From assembly GCA_020437875.1 (NCBI GenBank), contig JAGQVR010000012.1:1-23564 (forward strand): a DNA stretch of 23,564 bases. The letters are read 5' to 3'. The position numbers and the translations under genes are program-made. This document shows positions 16,260 to 23,564 of this stretch, piece by piece. The DNA comes from Flavobacteriales bacterium. GTDB lineage: Bacteria; Bacteroidota; Bacteroidia; Flavobacteriales_F; PHOS-HE28. The notes below the pieces were generated by a model that had not been told where the DNA came from, did no database searches, and saw only the letters and a list, made by a program, of their open reading frames with translations. Each line of letters starts with the position of its first letter. Within the stretch, counting starts at the first letter, position 1.

Positions 16260-19200
16260 TCAGAAGCGCATGCGCTGCCCAGCACGGCGGCCCGAATTCA
16301 ACTCCATCAACTTGCCCTGGTACTGCTCCTCCATCGTATCGAACCGCTCTTTCAAGCCTTCGCCGAAGGTGCTGTCCGCGCGCATGGCCTCGGTGGTGAG
16401 GCGACCCATCACTGCGTGTGTGAGGGCCATATCATCGCTCAACCGCTCGACGAACCTCCGGTCCAGGCTCAGGAAGTGTGCCATGTTCTCCTCCATGATG
16501 GTGAACAAGCGTTCGGAGATGGCATTGGCTTTCGCCGTGTCACCGATGTCATAGTACGCTTCCACCGTGGGCAGCATGATGCGCGTGAAGGGCACGTTCC
16601 GTTCCGGCATCATCTCCAACGAGAGGTCGAGGACCTTCCGCGCCTCCTCATCACGACCTTCCGTGATCAGTGCTTCCGCCAGACTGCTCAGCTGCAGGCG
16701 CAAGTTGGTGGTCATGCGCAGGATGTTCTCGTCGAGGTAGATCGCGCCGTCCGTGTCCATGTTGCCCCACTTGAACTTGTTCATCACGTTGTCATACATG
16801 ATGTCCGTGGCCACGCGGCCGTTCATGTTCGGGTTGCGGTTCGGTGTCTTCACCGGCACCAGGCGGTAGGTCAGGCCTTCGAGCTGGAAGTGGTCCTGCA
16901 GGTTGATGTAGCTGTCCGGGCCTGTCGTCACGGCGAAGTAGACGGGCCGCTTCCATTCGTTGTTGGCCAGCATGTCAAGGAGCAGGAGGTTGTTCTTCAA
17001 CAGCACCTGGCGGTCGATCTTCCATTCCACGCGGGGCACCCAGCCGGAATCGCCGGCTTGCAGCGTTCCGGAGCCGAAGACAGCCGCACTGTCCGCCTTC
17101 AAACTGAACAGGTCGGTCGGGAACCAGGCGTCCTTCACGCCGCGCTGGAACAGCACCTGCATGTTGCGGTCGTTGGTCACGAAGTCCATCATCTCCTTCA
17201 GGTCGCGGTGGGTCTTGCTCTGCGGGATCAAGGCCACCACATCGCGGGTGCCCTGGCGGTATTTGCCCGGGTCCATCATGATGGGTACGGGCTCGCTCTC
17301 ATAGGCCTTCCGGCGCATCTGGTCAGCGTACCAATCGGTGTTCAGCAGGCTCAGGTTCACCACGCGCACATCGGTGCGGATGCCTTCCACCTCCTGCGCA
17401 TACCACAGCGGGAAGGTGTCATTGTCGCCGTTGGTGAAGAGGATGGCGTTGGGTGCGCAGCTCTCCAGGTAATCCGCGGCGAGGTCACGCGCGGGCATGC
17501 GGGTGCTTCGGTCGTGGTCATCCCAACCATCGGCCACCATCACCACGGGGACGACCAGGCCGAGAACAGTGGCCAGGGTCGCATGCACCACGCTGTTCTT
17601 CACCACCCGCCCGAGCAGATGCGCGGCCAGCAGGGCGGCACCGCCCAGCAAGGCCATGTACAGGATCGTGTACGACATGGAATGGTCACCATCCCATTCC
17701 ACCAGGTACTTCAAGGCGCCCAGACCGGCCGCCGCGCCAACGGCCATGCCAAGCTCCTTCTGCGTGATGGTCCTGGCCGCGTCGTACAAGGCCAGCACGC
17801 CCAGGCCGATCCACACCGCGAAGGCATAGAATGAACCCACATACGCATAGTCCCGCTCCCTTGGTTGGAAGGGATACTGGTTGAGATAGATCACGATGGC
17901 GATACCCGTGAAGAAGAACAGCATCAGGGTGATCGCCCAGTCCTTCGGATGTCGCACGAGCTGGTGGATGAAGCCGATCATGCCCAGCAGCAGGGGAAGG
18001 AGGTAGAAGCGGTTGTAGCCCTTGTTCTCCGTCATGCTCGAAGGCAGGAACTCCTGCGAACCCAGCCGTTGCTCATCGATCACATCCACACCGCTCAGCC
18101 AGTTCCCCTCCAGGATGTTGCCATGGCCCTGTACGTCGTTCTGTCGCCCGGCGAAATTCCAGAGGAAGTATCGCCAGTACATCCAGTCCAGCTGATAGCT
18201 GAAGAAGAAGCGCATGTTCTCGCCGAAGGTCGGCTTATGGATGACCGTGGGTTTGCCCTCGCGGTCGGTGGAACGCATGGGACGGCCCTTGAAGTCGCTC
18301 CATTCCTTGTACGCGTCCACGTGGCTCCGTTGGGAGCTGTACATCCGCGGGAAGAGCATGGTGAACTCAGGCTCGTAAACCACTTCGGTGCCCTTCCGAG
18401 GGTCGGTGATCACATAGGCGTGGTCGATGGTATGCCCGGGGTTCTCCGCCACGAAGTGCTCGGCGCTCCATCCGTCGTACTCGTTCTTCACGAGGCGACC
18501 GTTCTTCTCGATGCGGTACACCGCGCTGTACACCGGAGAGCCATCCTTGCGCTCTGCTGCGTATGGGCTGTCCCAGAACTGCCCGATCAACAAGGGACGG
18601 TCCCCATACTGTTCCCGGTTGAGGTAGCTCACCAGGTTGAAGACGTTCTCCGGGTTGTTCTCGTCGATCGGCGGGTTCGCCAGGCTCCTGATCACGGTCA
18701 TGGCGTAGGTGCTGTATCCGATGAGGATCACCGTCACGCCGAGGATCACCGTGTTCGCGATCACACGACCGGTCCGTTGCGTCCAGCGAAGGCCCAGCAC
18801 GATCAAGGTGGCCAGCAGGAGGAAGTAGAACAGGTTGCCGCTGTTGAAGGGCAGGCCGAGGTCGTTCACGAAGAGCAGCTCGAACTTGCCGGCCACCTTG
18901 GCCACACCCGGGATGATCACGCTCTGGATGGTGCCGAGGATGATGGCGCTGATCACGAAGGCCGTGAGGATGCCCTTCGGCGTGGTCTCGTACCGCTTGA
19001 AGTAGTACACCATGGCGATCGGCGGGATGCACAACAAGGCCAGCAGCTGAACACCGATACCCAATCCGAGGAGGTAACAGATGAGGATGAGCCAGCGCGT
19101 GCTGTGCGCCTCATGCGCCACGTTCTCCCATTTGAGAATGGCCCAAAAGGTGATCGCCGTGAACAGGGACGACATGGAATAGACCTCGGCTTCCACCGCG

Positions 19201-19613
19201 CTGAACCAGAAGGTGTCGCTCCAGGTGTAGGCCAGCGCCCCAACGATGCCACTGCCGAGCACGGCCAACACACCACCGGTCCCCGGCTCATCGCCATCGC
19301 GCGTGATCACCTTGTGGGCCATGTGGGTGATGGTCCAGAAGAGGAAGAGGATGGTGAAGGCACTACACAGGGCGCTGAGCATGTTGATGGCCACGGGCAC
19401 GTTCTCGGGACCTACGAAGGCACTGGCCACGCGGCCGATCATCATGAACAAGGGTGCTCCGGGCGGATGGCCCACCTCCAGCTTGTTCGCCGTGGCCAGG
19501 AATTCCCCGCAGTCCCAGAAACTGGCCGTGGGTTCGATGGTGGTGACGTAGGTCCAGGCGGCCACCAGGAACACCAGCCAGCCGGTGATGACGTTCAGCT
19601 TCTTATAGTCCAT
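16260..19613 (-). CDS. DUF2723 family membrane protein, protein O-mannosyltransferase-like (GT-C)
   Basis: This 1,117-residue protein has a first transmembrane segment at about 9-25, then an external loop with FWDCGEFLA (Asp34 and Glu37, the acidic pair position of GT-C glycosyltransferases) and the GHPPGAPLF motif (about 48-56), both typical of DUF2723. About a dozen hydrophobic segments follow up to roughly residue 680. The soluble C-terminal half contains the family signature NGDNDTFPLWYAQEVEG, then NLSLLNTDWYADQM, and finishes with TPR-like helices at about 990-1080. The eukaryotic relative TMEM260 is an O-mannosyltransferase; the bacterial substrate is not established. The downstream deacetylase, 3 bases away, suggests a cell-envelope glycan role. 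Upstream, TATTTTCG on the minus strand (19685-19678) is a weak -7 candidate without an obvious -33 partner. Confidence 0.9.
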   Translation of the reverse strand: MDYKKLNVITGWLVFLVAAWTYVTTIEPTASFWDCGEFLATANKLEVGHPPGAPLFMMIGRVASAFVGPENVPVAINMLSALCSAFTILFLFWTITHMAHKVITRDGDEPGTGGVLAVLGSGIVGALAYTWSDTFWFSAVEAEVYSMSSLFTAITFWAILKWENVAHEAHSTRWLILICYLLGLGIGVQLLALLCIPPIAMVYYFKRYETTPKGILTAFVISAIILGTIQSVIIPGVAKVAGKFELLFVNDLGLPFNSGNLFYFLLLATLIVLGLRWTQRTGRVIANTVILGVTVILIGYSTYAMTVIRSLANPPIDENNPENVFNLVSYLNREQYGDRPLLIGQFWDSPYAAERKDGSPVYSAVYRIEKNGRLVKNEYDGWSAEHFVAENPGHTIDHAYVITDPRKGTEVVYEPEFTMLFPRMYSSQRSHVDAYKEWSDFKGRPMRSTDREGKPTVIHKPTFGENMRFFFSYQLDWMYWRYFLWNFAGRQNDVQGHGNILEGNWLSGVDVIDEQRLGSQEFLPSSMTENKGYNRFYLLPLLLGMIGFIHQLVRHPKDWAITLMLFFFTGIAIVIYLNQYPFQPRERDYAYVGSFYAFAVWIGLGVLALYDAARTITQKELGMAVGAAAGLGALKYLVEWDGDHSMSYTILYMALLGGAALLAAHLLGRVVKNSVVHATLATVLGLVVPVVMVADGWDDHDRSTRMPARDLAADYLESCAPNAILFTNGDNDTFPLWYAQEVEGIRTDVRVVNLSLLNTDWYADQMRRKAYESEPVPIMMDPGKYRQGTRDVVALIPQSKTHRDLKEMMDFVTNDRNMQVLFQRGVKDAWFPTDLFSLKADSAAVFGSGTLQAGDSGWVPRVEWKIDRQVLLKNNLLLLDMLANNEWKRPVYFAVTTGPDSYINLQDHFQLEGLTYRLVPVKTPNRNPNMNGRVATDIMYDNVMNKFKWGNMDTDGAIYLDENILRMTTNLRLQLSSLAEALITEGRDEEARKVLDLSLEMMPERNVPFTRIMLPTVEAYYDIGDTAKANAISERLFTIMEENMAHFLSLDRRFVERLSDDMALTHAVMGRLTTEAMRADSTFGEGLKERFDTMEEQYQGKLMELNSGRRAGQRMRF

Positions 19614-19713
19614 GCGCAGGGTTCGGGGAATTCGGTAACGACCACACCCTCAGCGGGAAGGACGGGACGTACGGCGGCGAAAATACCGAAAGTCCCGGCC
19701 GGGCCACGGTGCA

Positions 19714-19746
19714 ATTGTGTGGGCATCGCCCGATCGCTTACTTTTG
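19714..19746 (+). promoter_or_regulatory. Bacteroidota-type promoter for tRNA-Gln
   Basis: TACTTTTG at 19739-19746 matches the Bacteroidota housekeeping -7 element TAnnTTTG exactly. ATTG at 19714-19717 lies 21 bases upstream and can serve as the -33 TTTG/TTG element. The expected transcript would start near 19752, about 25 bases before the mature tRNA 5' end. Confidence 0.65.
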
Positions 19747-19775
19747 CCGCGCTTTGGTGCCAGCCGAAGCGGTAT

Positions 19776-19848
19776 TGACCGATGGTGTAACTGGCAACAC
19801 GTCTGATTTTGGTTCAGAAGAGTCCAGGTTCGAGCCCTGGTCGGTCAA
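19776..19848 (+). tRNA. tRNA-Gln (anticodon TTG)
   Basis: The 73-base sequence folds as a complete cloverleaf. The acceptor stem is TGACCGA (19776-19782) paired with TCGGTCA (19841-19847), with A at 19848 as the discriminator. The D stem is GTGT/ACAC with GG in the loop. The anticodon stem is TCTGA/TCAGA around the loop TTTTGGT, placing the anticodon TTG at 19809-19811. The T arm is CCAGG-TTCGAGC-CCTGG with a five-base variable loop. The 3' CCA is not encoded. Anticodon TTG reads CAA/CAG glutamine codons. A matching promoter lies upstream and a terminator starts directly after the gene. Confidence 0.96.
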
Positions 19849-19849
19849 C

Positions 19850-19876
19850 AAAAGCCCCGCGGAAGCGGGGTTTTTT
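19850..19876 (+). terminator. Intrinsic terminator after tRNA-Gln
   Basis: CCCCGC (19855-19860), loop GGAA and GCGGGG (19865-19870) form a six-pair GC stem. It is followed by six T residues (19871-19876) and preceded by four A residues that can extend the stem. This is a strong rho-independent terminator starting within a few bases of the tRNA 3' end. Confidence 0.88.
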
Positions 19877-19983
19877 GTTGACCGACCGTCAAGTGCGGAA
19901 GCACTTGGTGGCGCGAAAGCGCCTGGCTGGAGCCTGTCCCGCATGGTACCGCGGGAAGCTCTGGACGGTCAACATAAGCCCCC
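19877..19983 (+). repeat. Hairpin-rich tRNA-like element repeating both ends of tRNA-Gln
   Basis: This stretch starts with TTGACCGA (19878-19885), identical to the tRNA 5' end, and finishes with CGGTCAACATAAGCCCC (19966-19982), matching 16 of 17 bases of the tRNA 3' end and its trailer (19842-19858). The likeness extends leftward into the T-stem strand (AGCTCTGG against AGCCCTGG). GTTGACCG (19877-19884) pairs with CGGTCAAC (19966-19973) to close the element. Inside lie hairpins CAAGTGC-GGAA-GCACTTG (19890-19907), GGCGC-GAAA-GCGCC (19910-19923), GGC-TGGA-GCC (19925-19934) and CCCGC/GCGGG (19938-19955). No reading frame in it looks real. It might be a structured RNA, a repeat that targets tRNA ends, or an attachment-site remnant. 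Confidence 0.55.
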
Positions 19984-20049
19984 CTGGACGCGGGATCCGT
20001 AGCTGGGCTGATCGCGGGTGCCCGAAGATGGAAAGCTCGCGTTCTCCGA
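19984..20049. other. Short non-coding spacer before the deaminase 3' end
   Basis: I see no gene, clear terminator or repeat in these 66 bases between the tRNA-like element and the stop codon of the guanine deaminase gene. Confidence 0.5.
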
Positions 20050-20529
20050 TCAGTAACGCACCTTGTCCTCCTTTGCCTTCCAGGCTTCGAAGACCGCCTG
20101 TGCCTCCTCACGCAATAGATGTTCCGTGTGGATCCGTCGTTCGCTGTACGGAAGGGGCAGCTCGTCGTAGATGAGCTGGTCGTCGAAGCCCGCATCGGCG
20201 GCGTCGACACGGGTGCCGGCGAAGACAACGCGGTCCGGCCGTGCCCAATAGATCGCGCCGAGGCACATGGGGCACGGTTCACAGCTCGTGTACAGCACAC
20301 AACCATCCAATTGGAAGGAACCGAGCTGCCTGCAAGCTTCCCGGATCGCCACCACTTCGGCATGTGCTGTTGGGTCGTTCGAACCGGTCACCCGGTTGTT
20401 GCCACGACCGATGATGACGCCGTTCTTCACGATGACGCATCCGAAGGGGCCGCCGTCACCGCGCTCCATACCCTCCCGGGCCAGGTCGATGGCAGCACGG
20501 ATGTAGTCGATGTCCGAGGTGTGTTGCAT
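20050..20529 (-). CDS. guaD: Guanine deaminase (cytidine-deaminase fold)
   Basis: This 159-residue protein is full length for the short bacterial guanine deaminases (about 156 residues in Bacillus subtilis GuaD). These zinc enzymes hydrolyse guanine to xanthine and ammonia in the cytoplasm. The zinc site is intact: His56 and the catalytic Glu58 in TAHAEVVAI, and Cys86 and Cys89 in SCEPCPMCLGAIYWARP. The segments GGPFGCVIVKNG, SNDPTAHAE and DAADAGFDDQLIYDEL agree closely with my recollection of B. subtilis GuaD and separate it from the tRNA adenosine deaminase TadA. The ATG at 20529 is the only good start. The gene is divergent from the DUF898 gene with about 110 bases between them, and no clear promoter is visible. 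Confidence 0.93.
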   Translation of the reverse strand: MQHTSDIDYIRAAIDLAREGMERGDGGPFGCVIVKNGVIIGRGNNRVTGSNDPTAHAEVVAIREACRQLGSFQLDGCVLYTSCEPCPMCLGAIYWARPDRVVFAGTRVDAADAGFDDQLIYDELPLPYSERRIHTEHLLREEAQAVFEAWKAKEDKVRY

Positions 20530-20641
20530 GGGATCGTGCGGGAAGATAGAGCAGCCGCACGGATCGCCCCATCTATTCCATGCGGTGATGCGCTTGAATG
20601 CCTTCTTCTATCTTTCCGGACCATCAAACCATCCTTCCTCC

Positions 20642-21604
20642 ATGCTCGGAGCTTCAACTACGCAACGCCTCGCTTTCAAGGGCAAGGGCGGTGATCTCTT
20701 CGTCGTCCTGATCGTGAACATGCTGCTCACCTTCATCACACTGGGCCTGTACTACCCGTGGGCGAAGGCACGCAAGCTCAGCTGGTACTATGAACACACC
20801 GAGCTTGACGGTCATCCATTCCACTTCCACGGCACCGGCTCCGAGATGTTCCGTGGTTTCATAAAGGCCATCGCCCTGCTTCTCCTCATATACGGCACGT
20901 ACATCGTCGGGGTGTTGATGAATGAGGTCACCATCGTTCTTGTCGGCATCCTGGTGATGTTCGTTGGCCTGCTGGCCTTCATCCCATTGGTCATCCATGG
21001 TTCCCTGCGCTATCGGTCCAGCCGGAGCAGCTGGCGTGGCATCCATTTCGGGTATCGTGGCCAATTGAGGGAGCTCTATCGCATCTGTCTGCGCGACGGC
21101 CTGCTCACCCTGATCACCCTGGGCATCTACGCGAGCTGGTTCACGATCAATGTGCGCCGGTACACGCTCTCCCATATGCGATACGGTAGCTCCTCATATG
21201 CGTACAAGGGAGATGGTACCGAGTACTTCCTGCTGAACCTCAAAGGCTACTTCCTCACACTTTTCACGCTCGGCATCTACGCCTTCTGGTGGCAGCGCGA
21301 TCTCTTCAATTACTACGTGAACAACCTGGTCTGGAACTTCCAGGACGGCAGGCGGATCGACTTCAAGAGCACCGCGACCGGCGGAGGTTTCTTCGGGCTC
21401 ATGGTCGTCAATCTGCTCATCATCATCTTCACGCTCGGTATCGGCTTCGCCTGGGTCGAGGTGCGTACGATGCGTTACGTCCTGGAGAACATCCGGATGG
21501 AGGGCGATGCCGACCTGAACGCCGTGGTGCAGACCGAACAGGAGCATAAGAACGCCATGGCGGATGACCTGGGGGACCTGATGGACATCGGCGTGTTCTT
21601 CTGA
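20642..21604 (+). CDS. DUF898/YjgN-like multi-pass membrane protein
   Basis: From the ATG at 20642 the protein has 320 residues. Upstream in-frame starts add a stretch that runs into the divergent promoter region and looks non-coding. It opens with the RLAFKGKGGDLF segment typical of DUF898 (YjgN family) and has about six hydrophobic segments. A motif of the form TLGxYxxW followed by an R/Y-rich amphipathic stretch occurs four times, at about residues 33-40, 159-166, 209-216 and 264-271, showing internal repeat structure. The acidic C-terminal tail (about 290-320) is probably cytoplasmic. The family has no established function. TATCTTTC at 20609-20616 resembles the TAnnTTTG -7 element but lacks a well-placed -33. 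The stop lies one base before the start of the M48 peptidase gene, so the pair is probably one operon. Confidence 0.88.
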   Translation: MLGASTTQRLAFKGKGGDLFVVLIVNMLLTFITLGLYYPWAKARKLSWYYEHTELDGHPFHFHGTGSEMFRGFIKAIALLLLIYGTYIVGVLMNEVTIVLVGILVMFVGLLAFIPLVIHGSLRYRSSRSSWRGIHFGYRGQLRELYRICLRDGLLTLITLGIYASWFTINVRRYTLSHMRYGSSSYAYKGDGTEYFLLNLKGYFLTLFTLGIYAFWWQRDLFNYYVNNLVWNFQDGRRIDFKSTATGGGFFGLMVVNLLIIIFTLGIGFAWVEVRTMRYVLENIRMEGDADLNAVVQTEQEHKNAMADDLGDLMDIGVFF

Positions 21605-21605
21605 G

Positions 21606-22724
21606 GTGGAGCGCGAGATACCAGCGGTATTCTACGACGGCGTCACCAGCAAGCCGCAGGAGGCCACGGTGCGTGTGAGCGATCTGAATTCGCTTGAGGT
21701 GGTGCTTCCCGACGGAGCAAGGTTCCAATGGCCGCTGGAGCACAAGGGCATGGAATGGGAGCGGAGCAGCAGCATGCTGCGCTTATCCTTCGGTGACCAT
21801 CCGCGTCGCGTCCTCCTCATCCGGGATGAGCTCTTCATCAAGAGCTTCGTTCTGCGGATGCGTTACACAGGTCGACAGGGCGGCTACGATCGCATCCTTT
21901 CTTTCGCGAGAAGTGGTCCGGTGATCTTTTTCCTCGGTGTGGTGGCCCTGCTCGTGTGCGCCTACCTCTGGATACTCCCCTGGGCGGCCGAGCGTCTGGT
22001 CCTGGTGGTGCCGTCGACGCTGGACGAGCGGATCGGGGAGGCCGCATACCAGCAAATGGCCTTCGCATTGAATGAGGATCGCGACAAGACCATCGCGTTG
22101 CAAGCGTTCGGAGATGCGATGGACCTGGGTCCGAGCTTTGAGCCGAGGTACCATGTGGTGGAGGACGCCCAGGTGAACGCTTTCGCACTACCCGGTGGCC
22201 ATATCGTGGTCTTCACCGGGATCCTGGAGAAGATGTCCTCTGCCGAGGAGCTGGCGGCCCTGCTGGCGCACGAGGCCACGCACGTGGAGAAGCGGCATAG
22301 CACGCGGATGATGGCCCGAAGCATGGCCGGGTATCTCTTCCTCTCCCTGCTGATCGGTGATGTGAACGCCGTCGTGACCTTGGTAGCGGAGAATGCGAAC
22401 GCGTTGCGCAACCTCGATTACGGTCGTGGGTTGGAGAGCGAGGCGGATGGTGTTGGACAGGAGATGTTGTTCGCCAATGACTTGGATCCCATGGCCATGG
22501 TGCGGCTGCTCGAGCTCCTGGAGCGCGAAGCGATCGATGTGCCTGAGGTGCTGGCCTTCCTGAGCAGCCATCCGCTGACGGAGGATCGCATCACCGCGGC
22601 GCGGGAACGCGCAGGATCGTTAGGTGTTCCGCAAAGGCCCAACGATCGTCTGGGGGTCCTGTTCGAGCAACTACATCCGACAACGGATCAACCAACGGAT
22701 GAGATGCCCAGTTCGGACAACTGA
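21606..22724 (+). CDS. Membrane-anchored M48 family zinc metallopeptidase
   Basis: The GTG start at 21606 is one base after the DUF898 stop, giving 372 residues. Residues 1-100 form a beta-rich N-terminal domain (VFYDGVTSKPQEATV, WPLEHKGMEWE) that I recognise from other M48 proteins but that has no known role. A transmembrane segment lies at about 105-126. The peptidase domain follows: NAFALPGGHIVVFTG (191-205), zinc-binding HEATH (His222, Glu223, His226) and ESEAD (277-281, with Glu277 the probable third ligand), then SSHPLTEDRI (320-329). The catalytic set is complete. M48 enzymes with this layout act on envelope or misfolded proteins, but the substrate here is unknown. The last 37 bases overlap the convergent aspS gene. 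Confidence 0.92.
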   Translation: MEREIPAVFYDGVTSKPQEATVRVSDLNSLEVVLPDGARFQWPLEHKGMEWERSSSMLRLSFGDHPRRVLLIRDELFIKSFVLRMRYTGRQGGYDRILSFARSGPVIFFLGVVALLVCAYLWILPWAAERLVLVVPSTLDERIGEAAYQQMAFALNEDRDKTIALQAFGDAMDLGPSFEPRYHVVEDAQVNAFALPGGHIVVFTGILEKMSSAEELAALLAHEATHVEKRHSTRMMARSMAGYLFLSLLIGDVNAVVTLVAENANALRNLDYGRGLESEADGVGQEMLFANDLDPMAMVRLLELLEREAIDVPEVLAFLSSHPLTEDRITAARERAGSLGVPQRPNDRLGVLFEQLHPTTDQPTDEMPSSDN

Positions 22725-23564
22725 TCGGCATCCAGACGGCTGGGTGCATCGATCATCGTATCCCGGCCCGCATTGTTCTTCGGGAAGGCGATGAACTCGC
22801 GGATGTCGCTGCGGCCACCGAAGAGCGCCACCCAGCGATCGAAGCCGAAGGCGGCTCCACCATGCGGCGGCGCACCGTATTCGAACGCATCGAGCAGGAA
22901 GCCGAACTTGTAACGCGCGTCCTCGTCCGTGAAGCCCAACACGCGGAACATCGCCTCCTGCATCGCCCGGTCGTGGATCCTGATGCTGCCACCACCGATC
23001 TCCGTCCCGTTGATCACGAGGTCATAGGCGTTCGCCTTCACGGCGCCAGGATCCTGCTCCAGCAGGTGCGCATGCTCGGGGATCGGTGAGGTGAAGGGGT
23101 GGTGCATCGCGTGCCAGCGACCCGAGGCCTCGTCCTTCTCCAGCAACGGGAAGTCCAGCACCCAGAGCGGTTCGAACCGCCAGGGATCCCTCAGCCCGAG
23201 CTGGTCCCCGAGGTGCAGGCGCAGTTCGTTCAACTGTTTGCGGGTCTTCTCCGCCGGGCCGGCCATGATGCAGGCGAGATCGCCGGTCTTCATGCCGAAA
23301 CGTTCGGCCCATTGCGCGAGGACCTCCGGGCCGTAGAACTTGTCCACCGTGCTCTTAAGGCCTTCCTCGGTCCACTTCAGGAATACGATGCCCGTGGCGC
23401 CGATCTGGGGGCGCTTCACGAATTCGATGAGCGCATCGGTCTGTTTTCGGCTCCATCCTGCGCAACCTTCGGCGTTGATGCCCACAACGAGCTCCGCCTC
23501 ATCGAAGACCTTGAAGCCACTGCCTTGTGCAAGGTCGTTCAGTTCCGTGAACTTCATGCCGAAC
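22688..23564 (-). CDS. aspS: Aspartyl-tRNA synthetase, C-terminal half (cut by window edge)
   Basis: About 291 residues are visible and the frame stays open to the right edge, so roughly the first half of the usual 585-590 residue protein, with the anticodon-binding domain and class II motifs 1 and 2, is outside the window. The visible part begins in the GAD insertion domain (FKVFDEAELVVGINAEG, RPQIGATGIVFLKW) characteristic of bacterial AspRS. It continues into the catalytic core: FPLLEKDEASGRWHAMHHPFTSP, NGTEIGGGSIRIHD, and motif 3 in AFGFDRWVALFGG, followed by REFIAFPKNNAGRDTMIDAP. The enzyme charges tRNA-Asp with aspartate. The methionine at 23557 is internal, not the start. Its stop lies inside the 3' end of the M48 peptidase gene. 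Confidence 0.96.
   Translation of the reverse strand, partial: FGMKFTELNDLAQGSGFKVFDEAELVVGINAEGCAGWSRKQTDALIEFVKRPQIGATGIVFLKWTEEGLKSTVDKFYGPEVLAQWAERFGMKTGDLACIMAGPAEKTRKQLNELRLHLGDQLGLRDPWRFEPLWVLDFPLLEKDEASGRWHAMHHPFTSPIPEHAHLLEQDPGAVKANAYDLVINGTEIGGGSIRIHDRAMQEAMFRVLGFTDEDARYKFGFLLDAFEYGAPPHGGAAFGFDRWVALFGGRSDIREFIAFPKNNAGRDTMIDAPSRLDADQLSELGISSVG

Noticed and set aside
15993..19778. Two long plus-strand open frames (15993-17834 and 17865-19778) covering nearly the whole DUF2723 gene in antisense.
   Set aside because: The minus-strand product has clear family motifs and membrane segments throughout. The antisense frames are His/Arg/Val-rich with no domain and reflect high GC at third codon positions.
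19984..20020. Possible second terminator formed by AGCCC and GGGCT after the tRNA-like element.
   Set aside because: The pairing is short and interrupted, and no T-run follows.
19709..20174. Open frames running through the tRNA and the hairpin element on both strands.
   Set aside because: They translate tRNA and terminator sequence, have no recognisable domain, and no supported start. I also considered a GIY-YIG nuclease gene, which often follows tRNAs in Bacteroidota, but found none of its motifs.
20510..20641. N-terminal extension of the DUF898 protein from an upstream alternative start.
   Set aside because: It would overlap the 5' end of the divergent guanine deaminase gene and adds residues unlike the family; the ATG at 20642 sits right before the conserved first segment.

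Overview
The window looks like chromosome of a high-GC member of the Bacteroidota, probably an uncultured Flavobacteriales lineage. This is inferred from gene families: PorP/SprF proteins, a PorE-like OmpA protein, type B C-terminal sorting domains of the type IX secretion system (T9SS), SprB-type repeats, a DUF2723 membrane protein, and a TAnnTTTG-type promoter. No taxonomic search was possible.

Region 1 (1-15643, + strand) is a surface-adhesin and T9SS locus. It holds two rounds of the same arrangement. First comes the 3' part of a SprB-repeat adhesin with a type B sorting domain, followed after 10 bases by a SprF-like protein. After a short intergenic gap comes a giant adhesin of about 2,840 residues: a signal peptide, a CUB-like N-terminal domain, about 31 tandem repeats of roughly 81 residues and a type B sorting domain. 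It overlaps a second SprF-like gene by 4 bases, which overlaps a PorE-like lipid-free OmpA protein (TPR, beta-propeller, carboxypeptidase-regulatory-like, OmpA peptidoglycan-binding) by 1 base. The likely logic is that each adhesin crosses the outer membrane by the T9SS and is held by its own SprF partner, with the PorE-like protein tying the assembly to peptidoglycan.

Region 2 (15630-19613, - strand) is a two-gene envelope operon: a DUF2723 (protein O-mannosyltransferase-like, GT-C) membrane protein and a NodB-type polysaccharide deacetylase three bases downstream. The deacetylase is convergent with the PorE-like gene and overlaps its 3' end.

Region 3 (19714-20049) holds a promoter, tRNA-Gln(TTG) and a strong intrinsic terminator. 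Right after it lies a compact, hairpin-rich element that repeats both ends of the tRNA, so that it could fold with a tRNA-like closing stem. This is the most unusual non-coding structure in the window.

Region 4 (20050-23564) holds a guanine deaminase (- strand), a divergent pair encoding a DUF898/YjgN membrane protein and an M48 metallopeptidase (+ strand, one base apart), and the C-terminal half of aspartyl-tRNA synthetase (- strand, cut by the window end), whose 3' end overlaps the peptidase gene.
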